64,000 nt of DNA from an uncultured Bacilli bacterium (GCA_934154785.1 CAKPGL010000001.1:434001-498000), one strand, 5' to 3'; positions 35,330 through 44,408 are shown, counted from the first letter of the stretch. The notes: generated by a model not told the origin, from the sequence alone. Translations and numbers: made by a program.

Positions 35330-37279
35330 ATGCAAGCAAAAATTAATAGAATGAAAGAATTAATAGAAACACTTAATAAAGCATCTGAGTTATATTATCA
35401 AAAAAATATTTCTATGATGACAGATTACGAGTATGACCATTTGTATGATGAATTAGTGGAATTAGAAAAAGAAACCCACATGATACTTTCTAATAGTCCT
35501 ACTATTAATGTAGAACCAGAAATATCTAGTTTTCTAGAACAAGTAGAGCATCCCGCTCCAATGTTATCACTAGCTAAGACAAAACAAGTTACAGAATTAA
35601 TTGATTTTATAGGTGATAAAGAAGGACTATTATCATGGAAGTTAGATGGCTTAACAATTGTTTTAACTTATGAAAACGGCAAACTTATAAGTGGTGTTAC
35701 CAGAGGTACAGGTACCATTGGTGAAGTTGTAACAGAAAATGTTAAACAGTTCAAAAATGTACCACTTACAATTCCTTATTTAGGAAGATTGGTTGTAAGA
35801 GGAGAAGCAATTATTAAGTATTCTGATTTTAAAAAAATGAATGATGAATTGGGCGATGGTTCAAGTCAATATAAAAATCCTAGAAATCTATGTTCTGGTT
35901 CTGTAAGACAATTAGATAGTAGTATTACTGCAAGTAGAAATGTTAATTGTATTATTTTTGCTTTAATTGAATCTGATGAACAAATATCTAATTTAAAAAG
36001 TGAATGTTTTGATTGGCTTAAATCGCTTGGATTTGAGGTAGTAGAACACTTTAAAGTAACAAAAGAAAACATGGAAGAAAAAGTGCTGGAGTTTAAGGAT
36101 AGAGTTAAAACATATGATATTCCTTCCGATGGTTTAGTTTTAACTTATGATGATATTGAATATGGAAATAGTTTAGGTATGACAGCTAAATTTCCTAGAC
36201 ATTCAATAGCGTTCAAATGGCAAGATGAAACTGCTAAAACAAAACTTAGAGAAGTAGATTGGATGGTTTCAAGAACAGGATTAATTAATCCTGTTGCGGT
36301 ATTTGATCCTGTAGAATTAGAAGGGACTATAGTAAGTAGAGCATCATTACATAATGTATCAATACTGCAAGGATTAAAACTTGGCCTTGGTGATACAATA
36401 GAAGTATACAAAGCTAATATGATTATCCCTCAAGTAGCGGAAAATGATACTAAGAGTAACAACCTAGTTATTCCAAATAAATGCCCAGTATGTGGTGGAG
36501 AAGCCAAAATAATTGAAAATAGTGATGTTAAATATTTATATTGTATGAATGAGTTTTGTGTTGCTAAACTCATAAAAAGATTAAGTTTATTTGTAAGTAG
36601 AAACGCAATGAATATAGATGGTATATCTGATGCTATATTAAGTAAATTGATAGATGAAGGTATTGTTAAATGTTATGCTGATTTATATCATATTAGTGAT
36701 TATAAAGATAAAATTATAGCATTTGATGGATTTGGTGAGAAATCTTATAATAACTTAATTAATTCTATAGAAAAATCTCGCAATGTAAAATTAGCTAATT
36801 TTATTTATGCTTTGGGTATTCCAGATATTGGATTTTCTAGGGCTAAATTAATATGCAATAACTTTAATAATGATTTTGATAAAATTTGTCATTTAACACT
36901 AGAAGAACTTAGTGCTATAGATGGAGTAGGTGAAATCATAGCGCAAGAATGGGTTGATGAATTTGCTAATTCAATTTTTATTGATGAATTGGAAAAGTTA
37001 AAAAAAGAAGTAGTTATTGCTAAATCTGGTAATACTAATAATGGTGCTTTAACAAATCTAACATTTGTTATTACTGGTGGTTTAAATCATTTTGAAAATA
37101 GAGATAAAATGATAGAATACATAGAACAAAATGGTGGTAAAGTTGTTAAGGCAATATCTAATAACGTTAACTATTTAATAAATAATGACATTAATTCAAC
37201 ATCAACTAAAAATCAAAAAGCAAAAGAATTAGGTGTCGAAATTATTTCTGAAGATAGTTTATTGAACATGATAAAATAA
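35330..37279 (+). CDS. ligA: NAD-dependent DNA ligase
   Basis: The 649-residue ligase seals nicks in replication and repair. It has the Ia domain (YYQKNISMMTDYEYD, near residue 20), the adenylation Lys in WKLDGLT (near 104), an OB fold, a four-Cys zinc finger (CPVCGG near 385, YCMNEFC near 404), helix-hairpin-helix repeats and a C-terminal BRCT domain (LTNLTFVITGG near 577). It is slightly shorter than usual (about 670). GAAAGGTATAAAT precedes the ATG. Confidence 0.96.
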   Translation: MQAKINRMKELIETLNKASELYYQKNISMMTDYEYDHLYDELVELEKETHMILSNSPTINVEPEISSFLEQVEHPAPMLSLAKTKQVTELIDFIGDKEGLLSWKLDGLTIVLTYENGKLISGVTRGTGTIGEVVTENVKQFKNVPLTIPYLGRLVVRGEAIIKYSDFKKMNDELGDGSSQYKNPRNLCSGSVRQLDSSITASRNVNCIIFALIESDEQISNLKSECFDWLKSLGFEVVEHFKVTKENMEEKVLEFKDRVKTYDIPSDGLVLTYDDIEYGNSLGMTAKFPRHSIAFKWQDETAKTKLREVDWMVSRTGLINPVAVFDPVELEGTIVSRASLHNVSILQGLKLGLGDTIEVYKANMIIPQVAENDTKSNNLVIPNKCPVCGGEAKIIENSDVKYLYCMNEFCVAKLIKRLSLFVSRNAMNIDGISDAILSKLIDEGIVKCYADLYHISDYKDKIIAFDGFGEKSYNNLINSIEKSRNVKLANFIYALGIPDIGFSRAKLICNNFNNDFDKICHLTLEELSAIDGVGEIIAQEWVDEFANSIFIDELEKLKKEVVIAKSGNTNNGALTNLTFVITGGLNHFENRDKMIEYIEQNGGKVVKAISNNVNYLINNDINSTSTKNQKAKELGVEIISEDSLLNMIK

Positions 37280-37280
37280 T

Positions 37281-37320
37281 AAAAAATATAAAAGTCAGTT
37301 TTGATTTTTATATTTTTTTT
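37281..37320. terminator. Bidirectional terminator between ligA and rodA
   Basis: An A/T-rich stem (AAAAATATAAAA and complement) lies between the convergent genes with T-runs on both strands. Confidence 0.65.
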
Positions 37321-38422
37321 CATTATAAATATTTAATATAATTCCTATTGCAATAAAATAACTAAGTAAACTTGACCCACCATAACTAATAAAGGGTAAC
37401 GTTATACCTGTAATAGGTAGTAATCCTATAGTCATACCTATATTTTGCACTTGTTGATATATTAACATTCCTAGTATTCCCGCAATAATATATTTATTTA
37501 TATATTTTTTAGATTTCATTGATAAACTTATTAAGTGCATATCAAATAGTATAATTATGGTTATTAAAAGAAAAGAACCTACAAATCCAGTATTACTTGC
37601 AAATACCGCAAATATAAAATCTGTTTGTGGTTCAGGAAAATAAATTGGCGTTTTATTAAAACCATATCCAAATAATCCTCCTGCACCAATAGCGGTTCTT
37701 CCATTTTCTAATTGAAACCCTGAACTATTACTCCAATTTAATAATCTATCTATACGTAAAAAGAAACTATTGCCAAATATATTTACAAATTGTTCTTGAT
37801 TAAAAAAGTATAATCCTAATAAGCCACCAATTAGTAATAAAAGTATAATTCCTATTAATAGAAACCATTTATAACGTATACCACTTATAAAAAGGCAAGA
37901 GAAAGTAATAATTAAATAAATAAGTACCACTCCAGTGTCTGGTTGTAAGAATGTTAACAAACTAGGAATAATAACAATAATCATTATTTTACATAGAAAT
38001 ATAAATTCTTGAAATATAGTAGGGTAAGGGTACTTCTGGTGAAAAGTATTTATCATTTTTGAAATAAGTAGTATTAAAATAATTTTCATAAACTCACTAG
38101 GTTGAATACCACCAATACCAGGAATAAAAAACCAACATTTAGCATCATTTATTCTTGGTGCAAATAGAAGTAATCCAATTAAAGCAATAACACCTAAAAT
38201 ATATAAATACCAAATATTATCTAGTATTTTATCATTTCCTATATACATAATAAATAATGCTACTAGTATACCTAAGATATACCATATTATTTGTTTTATT
38301 GCTAAATTTTGATAAAAACTACCCAATAATTTAGTAGCACTATTAATACTTAGTATACTAATAGTAAAGAAAATGCATAAATAAATTAATAATCTTTTAT
38401 CTAAATATAACTTTTTAAACAT
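37295..38422 (-). CDS. rodA: SEDS peptidoglycan polymerase, RodA type
   Basis: The 375-residue membrane protein has about ten hydrophobic segments and the SEDS signature near the C-terminus, TLPFISYGGSSLLSYF. QPSEFMKI (near residue 111) and the QPDTG block (near 165) are the conserved catalytic-side motifs, the Asp in the latter being essential in RodA. It polymerises glycan strands with a class B PBP. Together with mreCD and the PBP2-like gene it argues for a rod-type elongation system. FtsW/SpoVE are alternatives, but the loop and tail look RodA-like. Confidence 0.85.
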   Translation of the reverse strand: MFKKLYLDKRLLIYLCIFFTISILSINSATKLLGSFYQNLAIKQIIWYILGILVALFIMYIGNDKILDNIWYLYILGVIALIGLLLFAPRINDAKCWFFIPGIGGIQPSEFMKIILILLISKMINTFHQKYPYPTIFQEFIFLCKIMIIVIIPSLLTFLQPDTGVVLIYLIITFSCLFISGIRYKWFLLIGIILLLLIGGLLGLYFFNQEQFVNIFGNSFFLRIDRLLNWSNSSGFQLENGRTAIGAGGLFGYGFNKTPIYFPEPQTDFIFAVFASNTGFVGSFLLITIIILFDMHLISLSMKSKKYINKYIIAGILGMLIYQQVQNIGMTIGLLPITGITLPFISYGGSSLLSYFIAIGIILNIYNEKKYKNQN

Positions 38423-38543
38423 ACTTTATCACCTTTAAAATCATTATTATTGTGTCAAAAATAATGTAAATTATAGCACTATCTAAAAAAATTACTATTA
38501 AATTAAAAAGAAATATAGTATAATTAATAATGTGGTGATAAGA

Positions 38544-38861
38544 ATGCAATATGTACAATATATTATAATTATAGTAATTTTATTATTAATAGCGTTATCA
38601 ATAGTTAAAATACGTAAGAAAGACTATAAAATAGAAGTTAATAAATTAGTTGATTACTTAGGTGGAAAGAGTAACATTATTAGTTATGACTCTAACAAAT
38701 CAAGATTCACAGTTGAATTAAAAGATATTAATTTAGTTAATAAAGACGCTATTCAAAAACTAGGAGCCCAAGGTATTGTAGAAATAGATAATCAATTAAA
38801 AATTATCCTTGGGGATTCTGCTAATAAATTAAAAAAATATATTGATGACTTAAAACGATAA
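38544..38861 (+). CDS. Membrane-anchored EIIB-like protein lacking the phospho-Cys
   Basis: The 105-residue protein has one N-terminal membrane helix and then a domain matching PTS glucose-type EIIB: NKLVDYLGGKSNIISYD, a middle strand SRFTVELKD, and KLGAQGIVEIDNQLKIILG. In true EIIB the strand begins with a phosphorylated Cys (C-x-T-R-L-R); here that position is Asn/Lys (SNKSRFT), so it cannot accept phosphate on Cys. It may sense or bind rather than transfer. ATG 38544 follows GGTGATA; earlier in-frame GTG codons overlap the ribosome site. Confidence 0.7.
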   Translation: MQYVQYIIIIVILLLIALSIVKIRKKDYKIEVNKLVDYLGGKSNIISYDSNKSRFTVELKDINLVNKDAIQKLGAQGIVEIDNQLKIILGDSANKLKKYIDDLKR

Positions 38862-38877
38862 AAAAATCGTTTTTTTT
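38852..38877 (+). terminator. Intrinsic terminator
   Basis: AAAACGAT / ATCGTTTT with an A6 loop and T-run overlaps the end of the EIIB-like gene. Confidence 0.8.
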
Positions 38878-38883
38878 CTTTTT

Positions 38884-38902
38884 TTCGACAAAATTCGACA
38901 AA
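38884..38902 (+). promoter_or_regulatory. Two tandem Spo0A boxes
   Basis: TTCGACAAA occurs at 38884-38892 and 38894-38902, exactly 10 bp apart. Its complement TTTGTCGAA is the Spo0A box consensus. They lie about 35-53 bp upstream of the sporulation-type kinase start, directly after the preceding terminator. Confidence 0.7.
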
Positions 38903-38936
38903 AGAGTATAGTACCATATAACTGGAGGAAGATATT

Positions 38937-40151
38937 ATGTTTGAAACAATTATCTTAAATATGATTTATTTAATTTTTCCACTAACTTTATATATTATAT
39001 ATTGTATGTACGCTAGTACTTTAAATAAAAATACTAATGATTTTATTATGACATTCTTTTTAGTAACGGCATTTTATTTTTTAATTCGTTTTGGTTCAAA
39101 TGAAATAAATAATTTACCTTTATTATTAATTTTAGTTCCTCTTTATATTGCGTATATTAATAAAAGTGATATTGGAATTTTAATATTAAGTATACTTGTT
39201 TTAATATATTACTTTAAATTCAATTTAGGTTTTTTAGTAATTATTCCTTTATTAGTCGATTATATAGTATATAAGTTTTTATATGTTAAGATGTGTAATC
39301 TAAAATTATTTTTGTTAATATCTATATTATTAGGTTTAACACCATTAATATTTAATATTAATAATATAAGTTTAGATATAGTTATCTATTTAGCATTTTC
39401 TTTGATTTTACCTTTCTTAATTGTAATTTCTATAAAAGATTTAGAACAAGTTGCCAATTTACATATGAATTTACAAAAGATAGAGCATGAAAAGGAAGTA
39501 CAATTATCAATATTTAAAATCACTCATGAAATAAAAAATCCTATTGCGGTATGTAAAGGTTATTTAGATATGTTTGATGTATCTAATATTGAACATAGTA
39601 AAAAATATATTCCTATAATTAAATCGGAAATAGAAAGAACTTTGTGCTTGTTACAAAATTTTTTGGATTTTAATAAAATAAAACTTGATAAAGAAGAAAT
39701 GGATTTAGTTTTACTTTTGGATGATATTAAATCTAGTTGTATGCCTCTTTTAAGTAACAATAAAATTACTCTTGATTGTAATATAAATTCTAATGATGAA
39801 GAGGTATATATAAATGGTGACTTTAATCGTTTAAAACAAGTACTTATTAATGTTATTAAAAATAGTATTGAAGCATTAGATAATAGGGCTAATCCACAAA
39901 TAAAATTTTTCTATAAAATAAAAAAAGATTATGTTCATATTTATGTTGAAGATAATGGCTGTGGAATGAGTAGAGAAGTGTTATCGAGAGTAAAGGAACC
40001 ATTTTTTACTACTAAAAACAATGGTACTGGTCTTGGTATAACTATTTCGCACGAAGTTATTCAAGGACATAAAGGTATAATAAAGTATACTTCTAAAGAA
40101 AATGTTGGTACTAAAGTAGAAATAATTTTACCATTAGAAAATGAAAAATAG
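38937..40151 (+). CDS. Sporulation-type sensor histidine kinase
   Basis: The 404-residue protein has about six to seven membrane segments (to residue about 165), then an intact kinase core: H-box FKITHEIKNPIAVCKGY (phospho-His near residue 199), N-box LINVIKNSIEAL, G1 VEDNGCGM, F-box PFFTTKNNGTGLG. The HEIKNP and GTGLG forms are typical of Bacillus sporulation kinases (KinB-like, also polytopic) that feed phosphate into the Spo0A relay. No response regulator is adjacent, as expected for an orphan phosphorelay kinase. Two Spo0A boxes upstream suggest feedback by Spo0A. CTGGAGGAAG is the ribosome site. Confidence 0.82.
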   Translation: MFETIILNMIYLIFPLTLYIIYCMYASTLNKNTNDFIMTFFLVTAFYFLIRFGSNEINNLPLLLILVPLYIAYINKSDIGILILSILVLIYYFKFNLGFLVIIPLLVDYIVYKFLYVKMCNLKLFLLISILLGLTPLIFNINNISLDIVIYLAFSLILPFLIVISIKDLEQVANLHMNLQKIEHEKEVQLSIFKITHEIKNPIAVCKGYLDMFDVSNIEHSKKYIPIIKSEIERTLCLLQNFLDFNKIKLDKEEMDLVLLLDDIKSSCMPLLSNNKITLDCNINSNDEEVYINGDFNRLKQVLINVIKNSIEALDNRANPQIKFFYKIKKDYVHIYVEDNGCGMSREVLSRVKEPFFTTKNNGTGLGITISHEVIQGHKGIIKYTSKENVGTKVEIILPLENEK

Positions 40152-40176
40152 CATTCGAATCGAGTGCTATTTTAAT
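40145..40176. terminator. Bidirectional terminator
   Basis: AAAATAGCA / TGCTATTTT stem between the convergent kinase and transglutaminase genes, with T-rich flanks on both sides. Confidence 0.7.
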
Positions 40177-41078
40177 TCTTTATATAAATCTATATTATAT
40201 TCATGTTGTGTAGTTTGTTTTTGTTTTAATGAATTAGTAGTAATAAGATAGAAATCATATAAAACTACTTGTTGTCCGTTTGAAGTAACAGGATCATCCC
40301 AAGTTAAGTCTAAATGGTACCAAGTAGAATCTAAATATACTACATTCCAAATGTGTTCTTTATTAGAAACTTTATAGTTTTTAACACCAATTTTATCTAA
40401 AAAGATAGCCATTGCATCACTATATCCACTACAAATTCCTTTTCCTTCTATTAGAGGACCATAAGCATTATAAGGGTGATAAGGATAACTATTTTTATCC
40501 ATATCTAATTTAAAGTCTTGATCATAAACAGTATTATCAATTACAAAGTCATGAAATAATTTTATTTTTTGGCGATCACTTAGGGTAGGTTGAATATTAT
40601 TTTTAATAAAGTTCTCTATTATCTCATTAATTTTACTTATTTGATTGTTACTATAGGCTTTATCTAATTTAATATTTATTTTACCTAAAGAATCTGTTGT
40701 AAAGTTTATAGTTGCATAAGAGTTAAAGGGATCTACATAATTATTAATTGCTTGAATGTAATCAGTGTTTTCGATGATATCATATAGATCATTAATACAA
40801 GAATTATATGTATAATCACAAAAGAAATTAAAATCTTGCCAACCATTATTTAATGTTGTATAAATTATATCTAAAAATTGACTTTTATTCTTAACAATAA
40901 ACTTATCAGTATTTTTTATTAAAAGAAAATCAGAATTTTTATAGTATTCATTAGCATTTTCTACTAAAACAGTATCTTTGTAAATTATTTTTTGCGATAT
41001 AAATTTAGTAATTAAGTCTTTTTGCCATAAGCAGATAATAGATACAACTATAATAATAAAACATAATAATTTCTTCAT
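40167..41078 (-). CDS. Exported or membrane-anchored transglutaminase-like protein
   Basis: The 303-residue protein has an N-terminal signal/anchor helix (KKLLCFIIIVVSIICLW) and a transglutaminase-like Cys protease core. Cys lies in GKGICSGYSDAM, His in KEHIWNVVYLD and Asp in WYHLDLTWDDP, so the catalytic triad is complete, unlike in the 360-residue paralogue-like protein at 32.6 kb. Similar proteins are surface peptidases or crosslinkers in Bacillota. The ATG at 41078 follows AGGTGA; a GTG nine bases earlier is in frame. Confidence 0.75.
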   Translation of the reverse strand: MKKLLCFIIIVVSIICLWQKDLITKFISQKIIYKDTVLVENANEYYKNSDFLLIKNTDKFIVKNKSQFLDIIYTTLNNGWQDFNFFCDYTYNSCINDLYDIIENTDYIQAINNYVDPFNSYATINFTTDSLGKINIKLDKAYSNNQISKINEIIENFIKNNIQPTLSDRQKIKLFHDFVIDNTVYDQDFKLDMDKNSYPYHPYNAYGPLIEGKGICSGYSDAMAIFLDKIGVKNYKVSNKEHIWNVVYLDSTWYHLDLTWDDPVTSNGQQVVLYDFYLITTNSLKQKQTTQHEYNIDLYKELK

Positions 41079-41113
41079 CCTATTCACCTAATGTAATTAT
41101 AGCAAAATAATAT

Positions 41114-41142
41114 AAAAAAAAGAAGTGGAATTATTCCATTTC
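41114..41142 (-). terminator. Terminator of rpsT
   Basis: On the minus strand GAAATGGAA / TTCCACTTC (one mismatch) is followed by eight U. Confidence 0.7.
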
Positions 41143-41394
41143 ATTAACTTTTTTAGTAATACGTGATTTGTTACGTGCACTATTATTTTTTGCAACAGCA
41201 CCTTTTGATGTAGCTTTGTCAATTTTCTTAATAGCAACTTTTAAGGCTTCTCCAGCTGCATTTTTATCTTTAGTAGCAACAGCTCTTTCAACTTTTTTAA
41301 TAGCATTTTTCATACTAGCTGCATATTCGTTATTGCTTTTTTCTTTTTTACTAATTACTTTAACAGCTTTTTTAGCATTTTTCATATTTGGCAT
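41131..41394 (-). CDS. rpsT: 30S ribosomal protein S20
   Basis: The 87-residue basic protein begins MPNMKNAKKAVKV and contains KNAIKKVERAV and a Lys-rich C-terminal helix with KNNSARNKSRI, all typical of S20, which binds the 5' and 3' minor domains of 16S rRNA. I start at 41394 with GGAGGTG upstream; five further in-frame codons upstream include this ribosome site. It is monocistronic, with its own terminator. Confidence 0.92.
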   Translation of the reverse strand: MPNMKNAKKAVKVISKKEKSNNEYAASMKNAIKKVERAVATKDKNAAGEALKVAIKKIDKATSKGAVAKNNSARNKSRITKKVNEME

Positions 41395-41494
41395 ACAATT
41401 CACCTCCAAGCCACTTCGACATTCAATATTTTAGCAAACATTTATTAAAAAATCAATTGTTTTATCTAATTTCTGGTAATTAATGCCTATATTG

Positions 41495-42379
41495 TTATAT
41501 TAAAGCATACTCTTTAGATAAAATGCGCTTATCACTACAATACTTCATTATAAATTTATTATTTCTTCTAACTATAATAATACCAATTGTTTTATCTTGA
41601 TTGATACTTTTAATAGTTTTATCTATATAATTCATATATACTTCAATTTGCCCAATATGTTCTTTTTTTAACTCTGTTACTTTTAATTCTACTACTACGA
41701 AGCAATTGTATTCATAATTAAATAGTAATAAATCTATATAATTGTAATTGGTTCCAATTTTTATTTTATATTCATCCTTTATAAAACTAAAACCAGTACC
41801 TAGTTCTTCTAAAAATGAAGGAATATTTTCTAATATTAATTTTTTTAACGCCTTTTCTGATATTTCATTATAATTTAAACTATTTTTAATAATAATTGGT
41901 TGTTTAATAAAATCCTTTACTTCGGTATTCTCCTTATTAATTAATTTTAATTTAGTTTCTTCATCTAGTCTTTCATATTCATTATTCTTTATTTTAGTTC
42001 TGAGTTCACGTACAGATAAATTCTGTTGTTCTGATATTTTTATATAGTAATTTATTTTATTTATATCCTCTATTGCTAATAATTCACAATAATGTGACCA
42101 TGTCAATTGTGCAGACACTGTCTGCACTTTTTCTATCAATTCAAAAAGTTTCAACATTAACCATAAATTTCTTTTACTATAACCATGACCAATTTCTATA
42201 GTAAGTCTTCTAGAATACTCTTTAATAATACCTTCACCATAATGTTTACCAGCCTCCGCTAGTAATTTATCTACATTGTAATAAGTATTTAAATCACTTC
42301 TGTTTTTAGAATAATCTTTTACTTTTTTAGTAACCTCATTATTTATTAGATTTTCTTTTATTTCGTTATAATAATTCAT
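41495..42379 (-). CDS. DUF1016/YhcG-type PD-(D/E)XK nuclease family protein, copy 2
   Basis: The 294-residue protein has the DUF1016 N-terminal helical domain and a C-terminal PD-(D/E)XK nuclease-like domain: YIDLLLFN with Asp, and VVVELKV with the E-x-K pair. It is a close tandem copy of the gene upstream (9-bp gap on the minus strand). The two differ mainly in one block (about residues 58-105): here IEIGHGYSKRNLWLMLKLF. A perfect 19-bp palindrome at 42109-42127 lies within codons for VQTVSA. YhcG-like proteins often accompany restriction and mobile loci; function is not established. Confidence 0.75.
   Translation of the reverse strand: MNYYNEIKENLINNEVTKKVKDYSKNRSDLNTYYNVDKLLAEAGKHYGEGIIKEYSRRLTIEIGHGYSKRNLWLMLKLFELIEKVQTVSAQLTWSHYCELLAIEDINKINYYIKISEQQNLSVRELRTKIKNNEYERLDEETKLKLINKENTEVKDFIKQPIIIKNSLNYNEISEKALKKLILENIPSFLEELGTGFSFIKDEYKIKIGTNYNYIDLLLFNYEYNCFVVVELKVTELKKEHIGQIEVYMNYIDKTIKSINQDKTIGIIIVRRNNKFIMKYCSDKRILSKEYALI
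42109..42127. repeat. Perfect 19-bp palindrome in DUF1016 copy 2
   Basis: GTGCAGACACTGTCTGCAC: 9-bp arms around a single central base, in codons for V-Q-T-V-S-A. Confidence 0.85.
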
Positions 42380-42388
42380 ATATCTCCC

Positions 42389-43273
42389 CTAAACTAATAA
42401 ATATTCTTTAGATAAAATACGCTTATCACTACAATAATCCATTATAAATTTATTATTTCTTCTAACTATAATAATACCAATCGTTTTATCTTGATTGATT
42501 TTTTTTAAATTACTATCAATATAATTCATATATACTTCAATTTGCCCAATATGTTCTTTTTTTAACTCTGTCACTTTTAATTCTACTACTACAAAGCAAT
42601 TGTACTCATAATTAAAAAGTAGTAAATCTATATAATTGTAGTTGATCCCAATCTTTATTTTATATTCACTTTCTATATAACAAAAGCCATTTCCTAGTTC
42701 TTTTAAGAAACTATCTATATCCTCTAATATTAATTTCTTTAACACCTTTTCTGAGATATCATTATAATCTAAATTATTTTTAATAATAATTGGTTCTTTA
42801 ATAAAATCTTTTACTTCAGTATTTTCTTTGTTAATTAGTTTTAATTTAGTTTCTTCATCTAATCTTTCATATTCATTATTCTTTATTTTAGTTCTTAGTT
42901 CTCGTACAGATAAATTCTGTTGTTCTGATATTTTTATATAATAATTTATTTTATTTATATCTTTTATTGGTAGCATTTCATACAAATGACTCCAAGTTAA
43001 TTTTCCCGACACTGTCGGGACTTTTAAACAAATGTCATAAAATTGAATAATTTTATATAATAGAGATGTAGTATATTTTTTATTCAACTCTTTAGTTAAT
43101 CTTTTTGAATACTCTTTAATAATACCTTCACCATAATGTTTACCAGCTTCCGCTAGTAATTTACCTACATTATAATAAGTATTTAAATCACTTCTGTTTT
43201 TAGAATAATCTTTTACTTTCTTAGTAACTTCATTATTTATTAGATTTTCTTTTATCTCATTATAATAATTCAT
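42389..43273 (-). CDS. DUF1016/YhcG-type PD-(D/E)XK nuclease family protein, copy 1
   Basis: The 294-residue protein has the same layout as the following copy: DUF1016 helical N-terminus, then YIDLLLFN and VVVELKV of the nuclease core. N-terminal 55 residues and most of the C-terminal half are nearly identical between copies. The block at about 58-105 diverges (LNKKYTTSLLYKIIQFYD here), and a second, milder difference spans about 165-210. A perfect 17-bp palindrome at 43004-43020 sits at the same codons as the other copy's. It is first in the two-gene unit; TTAGGAGGAAAAGCAA precedes the ATG. Confidence 0.75.
   Translation of the reverse strand: MNYYNEIKENLINNEVTKKVKDYSKNRSDLNTYYNVGKLLAEAGKHYGEGIIKEYSKRLTKELNKKYTTSLLYKIIQFYDICLKVPTVSGKLTWSHLYEMLPIKDINKINYYIKISEQQNLSVRELRTKIKNNEYERLDEETKLKLINKENTEVKDFIKEPIIIKNNLDYNDISEKVLKKLILEDIDSFLKELGNGFCYIESEYKIKIGINYNYIDLLLFNYEYNCFVVVELKVTELKKEHIGQIEVYMNYIDSNLKKINQDKTIGIIIVRRNNKFIMDYCSDKRILSKEYLLV
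43004..43020. repeat. Perfect 17-bp palindrome in DUF1016 copy 1
   Basis: TCCCGACACTGTCGGGA: 8-bp arms around a single base. It shares the core GACACTGTC with the palindrome of the other copy, but the outer bases differ on both arms together. Confidence 0.85.
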
Positions 43274-43376
43274 TTGCTTTTCCTCCTAAATTTAATATAC
43301 GATATATTTTTCTTATTTCCTTTTATATTTAAATAATTCTTGTAAATTTGGAAACATTATAAATGGTGAATAATAT

Positions 43377-44408
43377 ATGAAACATGAGGTTGATTTAAAA
43401 AAGTTTGAAATAAGAACAGATTTAACAATTGAAATACTAGAAAATAATAAAAATATAGATGGAGTAATTAGTAAAGTAGAAAAAATTGATGAATTAACTG
43501 TTACAGATGTTTTTATAGATACTTTAGGTAGTGAAAAACTAAATAAAAAAGTTGGTAATTATATTACTATTGAATTTGATGATATCACAGATGAAACTAA
43601 TCGCAAGAAAGTAGAAGAAGTATTTGTTTATAAATTAAAAGAATTATTAAAGAAGAAAAAAATAAAATTTTCTGATAGTTGTTTTGTTATAGGTCTAGGT
43701 AATGAAAAATCAACGCCAGATTCTTTGGGACCTCTCGCTACTAATAAAGTGATTGTGACAAATCATTTATTTGAATTAGGTGAATTATCAAAAAATTATC
43801 GCCGAGTTTGGTCTTTATCACCAGGTGTAATGGGTACTACTGGTATGGAAACTAGTGATGTAATTAATAGCGTTACCAAAGCTATAAAGCCATCTTTCAT
43901 AATTGTAATAGATGCTTTAGCAAGCCAGTCTCTAGAAAGAGTAAATAGAACCATTCAAATGACTGATACAGGAATTGCTCCTGGTGGTGGCATTGGTAAT
44001 AATAGAAAAGAGATAAGTGAAGATATTTTTGGTATACCCGTAATTGCTATTGGTGTACCAACTACCGTTGATGCCGTAACTATAGTTAGTGATACTATTA
44101 ACTACATGTATAAACATTTTTCTTATTTAAAGAAAAACATGAATAATCCCGCTAATAAGTTGATGATAGGTAATCCCAATTATTTAAAAAAAGATGTTTC
44201 TATTTCAGATAGTGATAAATCTAATTGGTTAGGTTTGATAGGTAATTTATCAGAAACAGAAACTAGGCAATTAATATATGAAGTTTTAACTCCCGTAGGG
44301 TATAACTTAATGGTTACTCCTAAAGAAGTAGATTTTATAATTGAAAAACTAAGTGATATTATTGGAAATGGTATAAATAAAGCAATTCATAAGAAAAAGA
44401 AGTTTTAG
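43377..44408 (+). CDS. gpr: Germination protease (spore protease)
   Basis: The 343-residue aspartic-type protease degrades small acid-soluble spore proteins at germination. It begins with a short propeptide and the IRTDLTIE processing region (residues 12-19). The conserved VIGLGNEKSTPDSLGPLA (near residue 104) holds the catalytic Asp region, followed by SPGVMGTTGMET and VIDALAS (second Asp, near 181). Length is close to the Bacillus enzyme (about 370). AATGGTGAATAAT precedes the ATG. spoIIP follows after a terminator, the same order as in Bacillus. Confidence 0.94.
   Translation: MKHEVDLKKFEIRTDLTIEILENNKNIDGVISKVEKIDELTVTDVFIDTLGSEKLNKKVGNYITIEFDDITDETNRKKVEEVFVYKLKELLKKKKIKFSDSCFVIGLGNEKSTPDSLGPLATNKVIVTNHLFELGELSKNYRRVWSLSPGVMGTTGMETSDVINSVTKAIKPSFIIVIDALASQSLERVNRTIQMTDTGIAPGGGIGNNRKEISEDIFGIPVIAIGVPTTVDAVTIVSDTINYMYKHFSYLKKNMNNPANKLMIGNPNYLKKDVSISDSDKSNWLGLIGNLSETETRQLIYEVLTPVGYNLMVTPKEVDFIIEKLSDIIGNGINKAIHKKKKF

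Noticed and set aside
41168..41434. Forward-strand open frame opposite rpsT
   Set aside because: It is the complement of the S20 gene with Phe/Leu/Ala-rich shadow composition and no ribosome site.
41495..43273. CRISPR-like or toxin-antitoxin reading of the tandem DUF1016 locus
   Set aside because: Both genes encode the same full-length family with no repeat-spacer structure and no small partner gene.
43350..43358. GGAAACATT upstream of gpr as a sigma-F type -10 element
   Set aside because: It fits the -10 pattern, but the predicted start would fall at or after the gene's ribosome site and no convincing -35 is present at the right spacing.
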